From positions 806,001 to 870,000 of the forward strand of contig CAWFUP010000001.1 of the NCBI GenBank assembly GCA_963819075.1: 64,000 nt of DNA. The letters are read 5' to 3'. This DNA comes from CAVQBJ01 sp963819075. GTDB taxonomy: Bacteria; Actinomycetota; Thermoleophilia; Solirubrobacterales; Solirubrobacteraceae. The notes beneath the pieces were generated by a model that did no database searches, was not told where the DNA came from, and saw only the letters and a list, made by a program, of their open reading frames with translations. The position numbers and the translations under genes were made by a program. Shown in pieces: positions 53,461 to 60,897 of this stretch (within the stretch, counting starts at the first letter, position 1; each line of letters opens with the position of its first letter).

Positions 53461-56459
53461 ATGGATGGCACGGACGGCACAACGCTCGGCGGCCTGCGGG
53501 CTGCGTCATTGGTGGTCGCCTGCATAGGGCTGTTGCTGCTCGCGGTGGCGGCAAGCGCGTTCGGCGCCGGGGCGCGACCAAGGCTGCGACCCCTCGCCGA
53601 GCCGAGCGGCCCGATCGGGGTCGGCGAGCCGCTCGTCGCCGCGCCGCGAATCCCGACGGCACCCGATCCGTCCTCCTCCGCCGGCGGCGCCGCCGCGTCG
53701 GTCCGCCCGCTCGGCGCGGCGCTCACGCCAGCGGGTGCGCTGCGGGCCACGAGCGGCTCGTTCGACGCGCGTGGCTAAGGCCTGACGGCGGCTCGTTCAG
53801 CACGACGTTCGGCGCGCCGGCGGGCGGGACGGCGAATAACGTCGCGGAGTGGGATGGCCGGGCGTGGGTGCCGATGGGCAGCGGAACCGGCGCGGCGAGC
53901 AACGCGAGCGCTGCGGTGCGCGCGATCGCGGTGGTCGGCAGCAACGTCTACGTGGGCGGGGACTTCACCACCGCGGGTGGGGTGGCGGCCAGTCACCTGG
54001 CCAGGTGGAACGGCACGAGCTGGTCGGCGGTCGGGTCGGGACTGACCAACAACAGCGCCAACGTGACGCCAACGGTCAACGCGATCGCCGCTTACGTCAA
54101 CTCCTCGCATCAGACGGTGCTGTACATCGGCGGATCCTTCGACAACGCCAACCCGCCGGAGAACGCGACCAACAACACACACAGCATCGTCGCCTACAAC
54201 ACCAGCACCGGCGCCTGGACCCCGCTCAACACCTCCAACGGCAGCGGCCCGCTCGGCGGTTACGGCGTCCTCGGCTGCTCGAGCACATGCGACGGGTCCG
54301 TGTTCGCGCTGGCGGTGCAGGGGAACCGGCTGTACGTGGGCGGCGAGTTCAACGTGGCCGGCGCGACGTCGGCGGCGAACTTCGCGTACTGGTCGATCAA
54401 CACCACGGGCTCGTGGGGCTCGCTCGGTGGCGTGCAGAACAGCTCGAGCCAGATCCCGTACGTCGACGCGATCGCGCCGTTCGGGCTCGGGTCGGTGTAC
54501 ATCGGGGGGCTGTTCTCCGAGGTCGGGCCGAGCAACGTCGCGGTCAACAGCGTCGCCGTCTACAGCACCAACGCCGGCAACAAGTGGTTGGCCCTCGGCA
54601 GCGCCGGCAGTCAGGGAGTGTCGAAGTGCGGCGGATGCGGCCCGGCTGCGGTGAACTCCCTCAGCCTCGTCCCCGTCAAGAGCGGCGCGTCGCCGCTGAT
54701 CGTCACCGGTGACTACTCCTCCGCGGGTGCCACGACCCTGTCCAACGTCGCCCAGTGGAACGGGACGAGCTGGTCGGCGGTTGGCACCGGTCTGAACGGG
54801 CAGCCGACCGCCGCGACGGCGACTCCGGACGGCGTGGTCCTCGTCGGCGGCTTCTACAGCTCGGGCCAGCAGAGCCTCAACGGCGTCGGCCTGTGGGACG
54901 GATCGGCGTGGCACGGGTTCGGCGACGGCGTCGCCTACGATCTCAATCCCGGGCAGAACCCCGGCACGGTGAACGCGCTCGCCGCGTCCCCGGACCGCCC
55001 TGACCTGTACGCCGGCGGTCAGTTCACCCAGGCCGGCGACCAGGCGGCGAGCAACGTCGCGCACTTCGACGGCAGCTCGTGGGACAACATGGGCGGCGGC
55101 GTGAACGGGATCGTCGAGGCGGTCGCCGTCGACCCGAGCAGCGGCGACGTCTACGTCGGCGGATCGTTCACCGAGGCCGGGACCGTGGCGGCGTCGAACA
55201 TCGCGATGTGGGATGGCAGCGCGTGGCATCAGCTCAGCCTGACCGGCACGAACGGCACCGTCCGGGCGCTCCTGTTCGCCGGCGGCCGGTTGTGGGTGGG
55301 CGGCGACTTCGACACCGCCGGGCAGACCTCGGCGAGCGGGGTGGCGATCTATGACCCGAGCACCGACTCCTTCTCCCCGGTCGGGAACAACCTGAACTTC
55401 AACACGAAGGGCTTCGACGCCGGCTCGGTCCGCGCGCTCGCCACGCTGCCGCCGCCGAACAGCAACATCGTGGTCATCGGCGGCTTCATCCCGCAGGTGA
55501 TGGACGGCGGCGCGACGATCCCCAACGTCAACGGGCTGCTCGCCTTCGACACGAGCGCGTCGCTCAGCAGCGATCCGGCGAGCGGCTACCTGCTTCTGAA
55601 CGGCGGGGTGACCGAGAACTGCGCCGGGAGCACGTGTCCGGGCACGGTCAACGCGCTGCTCACCGACGGCGATCTCGTCCTCGTGGGCGGTAGCTTCGAC
55701 GACGCCGGGCCGATCAATTCGCGGGGGCTGGCCGCGTTCGACTTCGGCAGCAACTCGTGGACCACGTTCGGCGCCGTGGGCGGCGGCAGCGGCGGCTTCG
55801 GCGTCCCGGACGTCAACGGGCTGCTCGACGTGGGTGGGCTGTACTACCTGACCGGTGACTTCACCACCGCCGGGTCGGCCACCGCGTCGGGCGTGGCGGT
55901 GCTCGGGTCGATCAACGGCACCCCGGCGTTCTCCGGCCTGGGCTCAGGGCTCGGCGCCGGATCGTTCTCCGGGCGGACCGGGTCCGCCCTGGCCGAGAGC
56001 GCCGACGGCCTGTACGTGGGCGGCAACTTCAACTACGCCGGCCCGCAGGCGGCCGAGAGCCTCGCGCTATGGAGCGCGACCCAGGGCCAGAGCGTCGGCG
56101 GTGGCGCCGGGGCGTCGCTTGGGGGCGGCGGCTCGACCTCCGGTGGCGGCCCCAGCGGTGGCGGCTCGGGTGGCTCGAGTGGCGGCGGCTCGAGCGCCTC
56201 GAGTGGGGGCTCCGGTGGCGGCTCGACCACCACCGGGACCTCGACCGGGTCGACGGGCACCTCGGGCAAGGGCTCGTCAGGCGTCGGTGGCTTCACCACG
56301 ACGACGCCGCTCGCCCGGGCGCAGAAGCTGGCAAAGGCCATCGCCGCCTGCCAGAAGATCAAGAAGAAGGCCAAGCGCTCCAAGTGCGTGAGCGCCGCCA
56401 AGAAGAAGTACGCACCGCCCAAGCACAAGAAGCCCAGCAAGCCGAAGCACAAGAAGTAG
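53461..56459 (+). pseudogene. Frameshifted beta-propeller surface protein
   Basis: The reading frame is broken. ATG 53461, behind GAAGGGG, opens a signal peptide (ASLVVACIGLLLLAVAASAF) and a Pro/Ala-rich leader that stops at 53778 (GSFDARG, stop). The rest continues in another frame from about 53779 (RPDGGSFSTTFGAPAGG) for nearly 900 residues to 56459. That part has about a dozen propeller-like repeats (VYVGGDFTTAGG, LYVGGEFNVAG, plus WDGSAW), then a Gly/Ser linker and a Lys-rich tail (KKKAKRSKCVSAAKKKYAPP). A single-base deletion near 53776 explains it. The second frame is well preserved, so the lesion is recent or a sequencing error. Confidence 0.8.
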
Positions 56460-56495
56460 GCGCGCCCCGCCTCGCCGCGCCTCGGTCGTGGGCGC

Positions 56496-57476
56496 TCAGC
56501 CGAGCTCGGTCGGCACGACCTGCAGGCGGCGCTCGAGGCCGTCGCGCAGGACGACGGCGGTGAGGTGGGTGCCGATCACCTCGTGCTCGAGCAGGGCGAG
56601 CACATCCGCGACACCGGTGATGCGGGTGCGGTCGAGCTGCACGAGCAGGTCTCCGGCGTGCAGGCCCGCCCGTGCGGCCGGCGTGTCGGGGATCACCTCG
56701 GCGAGCTCGAGGCAGCCGTCGGGGCCCCAGGCCGCGCGGGCCGCCGGCGGCAGCGGGCGCGACGCACCGGCGAGGCCGAGGTAGGCGCGGCGGACGCGGC
56801 CGTCGGTCATGAGCGCGGCGACGATCCGACGGGTGGCGTGGTTGATCGGCACGGCGAGTCCGAGGCCGATGCCGGCGAGCGCGGTATTGACGCCGACCAC
56901 GCGCGCGAGGCTGTCGGCGAGCGCTCCGCCCGAATTCCCGGGGTTCAGCGCGGCGTCGGTCTGGATGACCTCGTCGATGGTGCGCGCCACGCCGCTCGCT
57001 CGGGCCGGCAGCGAGCGGCCGAGCGCCGAGACGACGCCGGCGGTCACCGACCCGGCGAAGCCGTTCGGATTCCCGATCGCCACCACGAGCTGGCCGACCC
57101 GCAGCTGCGAGGCGTCGCCGAGCTCGGCGGGCGTCAGCCCGCCGTCCTCGGTGCGCAGCACGGCCAGGTCGGTGAGCGGATCGGTGCCGACCACCGCAAA
57201 GGGGAGCTCCCGCCCGTCGGTGAACGAGGCGACGCCGCGGCGCGAGGAGGCGGACCGCCGGCGGCCAGCCACGACGTGCGCCGAGGTGAGCAGGAAGCCA
57301 TCGTGGCTGAGCACGATCGCGCTGCCGGCTCCGGTTGTCACCTGACGGCCGTCGCGGCGATGCGCGACGAGCCGCAGGTTGGCCACCGACGGCGCCAGCG
57401 CGTCCGCGACGTCGACGACGACGCTGCTGTACGCGTCGAGGGCGGCGGCGTCGCGTTCGACGGTGTCCGCGGTCAT
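56496..57476 (-). CDS. HtrA-like trypsin-fold serine protease with PDZ domain
   Basis: A 326-residue S1C-type protease. The catalytic triad is intact: His67 (LLTSAHVV), Asp103 (DPLTDLAVL) and Ser182 (NPGNSGGAL). A PDZ domain follows at about 225-320 (VIPDTPAARAGLHAGDLLVQ). It has no signal peptide or membrane segment, unlike classic HtrA, so it may act in the cytosol or leave by another route. It lies 25 bases after a degenerate paralogue and is likely in the same operon. Confidence 0.9.
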   Translation of the reverse strand: MTADTVERDAAALDAYSSVVVDVADALAPSVANLRLVAHRRDGRQVTTGAGSAIVLSHDGFLLTSAHVVAGRRRSASSRRGVASFTDGRELPFAVVGTDPLTDLAVLRTEDGGLTPAELGDASQLRVGQLVVAIGNPNGFAGSVTAGVVSALGRSLPARASGVARTIDEVIQTDAALNPGNSGGALADSLARVVGVNTALAGIGLGLAVPINHATRRIVAALMTDGRVRRAYLGLAGASRPLPPAARAAWGPDGCLELAEVIPDTPAARAGLHAGDLLVQLDRTRITGVADVLALLEHEVIGTHLTAVVLRDGLERRLQVVPTELG

Positions 57477-57501
57477 AGGCGCACTCCGATGCTCCGGGCG
57501 A

Positions 57502-58368
57502 TCACGCCGGCTCCCCGGCGCCGAGCTCCACCGGGAGCTCTAGCTCGTCGGTGCCCCGCACGATGCGGACCGACACCGTGTCGTCGGCGGCGTCGATCGC
57601 GGCGTAGACGTCATCGATCTCGCGCAGGTCGGTCTCGCCGATGCCGACGAGGAGGTCGCCGGCCTGCACCCCGAGGCGATCGGCGGGCCCGCCCGCCTCG
57701 ACCTCGCGCACGAGCAGGCCGTCGCGCGGTGGCAGACCGACGGCGGCGCGCATGCGCCGGCTCGCGCGCGGGGGGACGAGCGCGACGCCGAGGTGGCCGG
57801 TCTGCTCGCCACCCTGGAGAACGCGATCGATCGCGGACCGCACGACGGCCGCCGGCAGCGCGAGCAGGAAGCCCGGGTCGGCACGCAGGACGTTGACGCC
57901 GAGCACCGCGCCGGTCGCGTCGACGAGCGGGCCGCCGCCCGAGCCGCGGGGCAGCGGGGCGGTGTGCTCGATCACGCCGTCGACGGCGCGGCCGTGGCGA
58001 CCGCGTACGGTGAGCGGCCCGCTCGACACGCGGCCCTCGGTGATGCGCAACCCGGTCGCGCCCGGGTTCGCGAGCGCGAACACGGGGTCGCCGATCTGGG
58101 GGGACGCGTCGGCCCAGCGGGCGATCGGGCGCTCGCCGGTCGGCGCGCTCAGCAGCGCGACGCGATGACGGCGATCGACGCCGACGAGCTCGGCGTCGAC
58201 GGCATCGTCGTCGGAGAGCACGATCCCGACCGGCGGCCGGGAGATCGAGTGGGCGAGGACGGCGACGCGATCCTGGGCGACGATGAGGCCCGAGCCGCGG
58301 CGCGATCCCCGGCGCAGGCCGACCACGCACGGGCCGACCTCGGTGATTAGGCTAGTTACTTGTGACAT
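57502..58368 (-). CDS. Degenerate HtrA-like protein (pseudoprotease) with PDZ domain
   Basis: A 288-residue paralogue of the downstream protease. Its trypsin fold and PDZ domain (about 195-280, EVEAGGPADRLGVQAGDLLV) are kept, but the triad is broken. His40 remains (AVLAHS), the Asp position is Arg69 (GVDRRHRVALL), and the Ser position is Gly144 (PLPRGSGGGPL). It may bind peptides or regulate its active partner. The ATG lies seven bases after TATAGT (minus strand, 58381-58376), inside a palindrome shared with the divergent HxlR regulator. Confidence 0.82.
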   Translation of the reverse strand: MSQVTSLITEVGPCVVGLRRGSRRGSGLIVAQDRVAVLAHSISRPPVGIVLSDDDAVDAELVGVDRRHRVALLSAPTGERPIARWADASPQIGDPVFALANPGATGLRITEGRVSSGPLTVRGRHGRAVDGVIEHTAPLPRGSGGGPLVDATGAVLGVNVLRADPGFLLALPAAVVRSAIDRVLQGGEQTGHLGVALVPPRASRRMRAAVGLPPRDGLLVREVEAGGPADRLGVQAGDLLVGIGETDLREIDDVYAAIDAADDTVSVRIVRGTDELELPVELGAGEPA

Positions 58369-58378
58369 GCAAGTCACT
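58354..58378. promoter_or_regulatory. HxlR-type operator over a leaderless promoter
   Basis: AGTTACTTG (58354-58362) and CAAGTCACT (58370-58378) form a nine-base inverted repeat with one mismatch and a seven-base spacer. It covers the -10 and start codon of the minus-strand protease gene and lies 36 bases before the HxlR start. Occupancy would shut off the proteases and probably the regulator. Confidence 0.7.
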
Positions 58379-58414
58379 ATACACATCGGCCGGGTCTGCT
58401 GTCATTCTGGGTGG

Positions 58415-58849
58415 GTGCCGATCGACAACGCCGATGCCCTTGCGCACGTCGCGAACGTCGCGGAGCGCCTTGGCGACCGCTGGTCGCTCGTCGTCATCGC
58501 CGCGCTTCTCGACGGCCCGCTGCGTTACGGCGAATTGCAGGAGCGCGTCGCCGGCATCGCGCCGAACATCCTCAGCGCGCGCTTGCGCAAGCTCGAGGAG
58601 GACGGGATCGTGGTCTCGTCGCCGTACACCCAGCGCCCGCCGCGCTTCGAGTACCGCCTGACCACCGACGGCGAGGCGCTCGCCGATGCGCTCCGTCTGC
58701 TCGCCGACTGGTCGGCGCGCACGCGGGGCGCCGAGCCCGCCGATCCGCCACGTCACGCCGTGTGCGGCAGCCCCCTGCAGGTGCGCTGGTGGTGTCCGGT
58801 CTGCGAAGAGGTCGCCTCGGCGGGCGACGAGGATTCAGTGCTCGTCTAG
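58415..58849 (+). CDS. HxlR-family winged-helix regulator
   Basis: A 144-residue regulator. The HxlR winged helix spans residues 5-95 (AERLGDRWSLVVIAALLDGP, LRYGELQERVAGIAPNILSA, then RLRKLEEDGIV). The C-terminal part has three cysteines (AVCGSPL, WWCPVCEE) that could bind zinc or sense thiol or electrophile stress, as some HxlR proteins do. GTG 58415 is used; a weak CATTCT lies six bases before it. It is divergent from the protease pair and next to a palindromic operator. Confidence 0.85.
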   Translation: MPIDNADALAHVANVAERLGDRWSLVVIAALLDGPLRYGELQERVAGIAPNILSARLRKLEEDGIVVSSPYTQRPPRFEYRLTTDGEALADALRLLADWSARTRGAEPADPPRHAVCGSPLQVRWWCPVCEEVASAGDEDSVLV

Positions 58850-59481
58850 CGGGCGCGCGTGGCCAGCGCGTAGTACACGGCGACCGCCCCGCAGATGGCG
58901 AGCGTCAAGTACGCCGATACCGCCGCCGCCGCCGTGGCCACGACGTAGGGCGGCAGGCCGGCGATGTTGCGCCGGGCGATCGCCCGGCGGTCGGCGTGAC
59001 TGAGGTGCGGCGTCAGCACGTCCGGGCGGCGGATCAGCGAATGGTGCATGAGCGCGTAGAACACGCAGCTCATGACCAGGAAGGAGCCGGCATAGATCGC
59101 GGCGGCCAGATGCTGACCGTGGGACTCGCGCAGGTAGGTGGCCATGAGGGACGTGGACCAGGGCAGGATGGCCACCGCCATCAACAACAACAGGTTGAGG
59201 ATGAGCATCGTGTGGTCCACCGTGGCCAGGCGCCGCAGCGTGATGTGGTGGTTGATCCAGATGATGCCGATGGTCAGGAACGACACCGCGTAGGCGACGA
59301 AGTGCGGCCAGCGCTGCGCGAGGGCGTGTCCGAGCGAGGCGTGCGTCACGGGCGACGGCACGCCGATGTCGAAGACGAGCAGCGTGACGGCGATGGCCAG
59401 CACGCCGTCGGAGAAGGCCTCGACGCGCGACATGCTCAGGGCGCTGGACGGCGGCGGCTCAGTGGGGGAGAGCGAGTTCAC
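58846..59481 (-). CDS. TMEM175-family potassium channel-like protein
   Basis: A 211-residue membrane protein with six hydrophobic helices. The hallmark RVEAFSDGVLAIAVTLLVFD in helix 1 identifies the TMEM175 (DUF1211) family, whose bacterial members form tetrameric K+-permeable channels. WINHHITLRRL after helix 3 is also typical. The GTG at 59481 is the longest start, 12 bases after TAGGGT; Met17 just before the hallmark is possible. It overlaps the HxlR gene by four bases at their convergent ends. Confidence 0.88.
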   Translation of the reverse strand: MNSLSPTEPPPSSALSMSRVEAFSDGVLAIAVTLLVFDIGVPSPVTHASLGHALAQRWPHFVAYAVSFLTIGIIWINHHITLRRLATVDHTMLILNLLLLMAVAILPWSTSLMATYLRESHGQHLAAAIYAGSFLVMSCVFYALMHHSLIRRPDVLTPHLSHADRRAIARRNIAGLPPYVVATAAAAVSAYLTLAICGAVAVYYALATRAR

Positions 59482-59547
59482 CGGCTCTCGCGCACCCTAA
59501 CGAGTGCCGTCGACGCACCCGACCGCCGGGGCGGTCGACTCCCTTTG

Positions 59548-59838
59548 TCAGCCGCCCGGTCCCGCCTGGAACCAGACCGAGCGGTCCTTCCAGTCGTGCA
59601 GCATCAGGAGCGCGCCGGCGCTCGCCGTGGCCAGCGTGGCGGCGAGGTGGGCGGGGTCGGGGGGCTGGTGGCGGCGGGCCAGACGGAGGACGATGCCGAG
59701 CACGCCGCCACCAGCGAGGATCGCTCCGGTCGCGCCGTGATGACAACGCTGCCCGAGGATCCACACGCGACGCTGCAAGGCGTCGTACTGAACGGGATGG
59801 GTGAGGTGGAGGTGGTGTGGGTGCGGAGCCGAAAGCAT
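59548..59838 (-). CDS. Small hypothetical membrane protein, 96 aa
   Basis: The frame reads THPVQYDALQRRVWILGQR, then a hydrophobic segment (GAILAGGGVLGIVLRLA) and a second (LAATLATASAGALLMLHDW). The His-rich start (HPHHLHLTHP) is unusual. No family is recognised. Coding is supported by the hydrophobic pattern and by the absence of any better frame here. No Shine-Dalgarno sequence is present. Confidence 0.5.
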   Translation of the reverse strand: MLSAPHPHHLHLTHPVQYDALQRRVWILGQRCHHGATGAILAGGGVLGIVLRLARRHQPPDPAHLAATLATASAGALLMLHDWKDRSVWFQAGPGG

Positions 59839-60069
59839 CGTCTTGACTGAGGCGGACTTGGTTGCATTGCGTACATGTTTAATCGGCGCGCGGGGCCCGG
59901 ATGATCACTCCGGTCATACACGTGTTGAGCGAGCGCCCGTGGCTGCGGGGCACGGAGCCGGCGTAGGCTGGCGGCGATAGCCGAGGTGGAAGCACTGGGG
60001 GAGTCGCGTGAATTCGTCGGCCGCTTGCGCTGGGGCCCTCTGGGCCTCTGCCTAGACTGGTTCGGGCCC

Positions 60070-60738
60070 ATGCCGTCGATCCCGCTCAAGCGCGAGTACG
60101 CGCCGACGCTCGGTGAGCTGCTCGCGCCCCGGTGGCGGGCGGCGGGGCGCGGCCTGCGGGTGGCGGTCGTTCTGGGGGTCGCTGCGTTCCTGGCGCTCGC
60201 GATCGCCGTCATCCTGACGGTCATCGACTCGACCTACAGTCACGGCGGGCCGGTGCCGTTCTCGTTTCGCTACCGGTCGCTCTCTCATCGCGTGCCCGTG
60301 GACGGCGAGTACGTTCGCCTCGAGGCCGACGGGCCCGGCGGGAGGCTGCAGAACCTGTTCGCCGTCGGCCCGCTCGTGCTGCCGGCGTATGCCGGTCGTC
60401 CGAGCGGGTACCTGCCGGTGTTCGCGACCGGGATGATCGCCGGGCTCGCTCGGCAGTACCCCGACTTCGCTCTCATCGGCGAGGGCGAGGAGCGCGAGAA
60501 CGTGGTCAGCGGGCAGAACAACCCCGCCGGCTACGAGATCCTCTTCACGACTCGGCGCGGGGCGGAAGTCGTGGACGGGCGCGACGTGCTGCGGCTCGAC
60601 CCACACTCGCCGGGTGGACGCAGCGGCGTGCTCGTCACGATGCTCACGCACGCGAACAGCACCGTGGACAAGTCGCACCCGGTGGGGAGCCAGGGCGTGC
60701 TCAACCTGCCGTACGGGACGCTGGCCTTCGGGGGGTAG
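60070..60738 (+). CDS. Single-pass membrane protein, 222 aa
   Basis: A cytosolic N terminus of about 28 residues precedes one transmembrane segment (29-52, LRVAVVLGVAAFLALAIAVI). An extracytoplasmic alpha/beta domain follows (VPFSFRYRSLSHRVPVDGEY, VSGQNNPAGYEILFTTRRGA). The family is unknown. The ATG lies 11 bases after TAGACT (60053-60058), so it is probably leaderless. The preceding 231 bases (59839-60069) show nothing else recognisable. Confidence 0.72.
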   Translation: MPSIPLKREYAPTLGELLAPRWRAAGRGLRVAVVLGVAAFLALAIAVILTVIDSTYSHGGPVPFSFRYRSLSHRVPVDGEYVRLEADGPGGRLQNLFAVGPLVLPAYAGRPSGYLPVFATGMIAGLARQYPDFALIGEGEERENVVSGQNNPAGYEILFTTRRGAEVVDGRDVLRLDPHSPGGRSGVLVTMLTHANSTVDKSHPVGSQGVLNLPYGTLAFGG

Positions 60739-60826
60739 GTCGCCGGGGGGGCCGGTCTTGCGGGCGGGGCTCGGCGCGGGGTTCGGTGCCGCTGCTCTGC
60801 GGCGGGCGGCGGGTCGACGCGGGGGC

Positions 60827-60882
60827 GCGGCGGGTGTGCGCGATTGCGTCCGCGTGGCGGGCATTCAGGAGCACACCCTCGC
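60827..60882. repeat. Palindromic intergenic repeat, copy F
   Basis: Left arm GCGGCGGGTGTGCGC (60827-60841) and right arm GGAGCACACCCTCGC (60868-60882) flank ATTGCGTCCGCGTGGCGGGC, which aligns with the inner hairpin of copy E. It lies between two convergent stop codons. Confidence 0.75.
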
Positions 60883-60897
60883 GGCGTGCCTTCCGCG

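Noticed and set aside
53770..53780. Programmed -1 frameshift at the end of the propeller leader
   Set aside because: No slippery heptamer or following pseudoknot-like stem is evident at GCGCGTGGCTAAGG; a one-base deletion is simpler.
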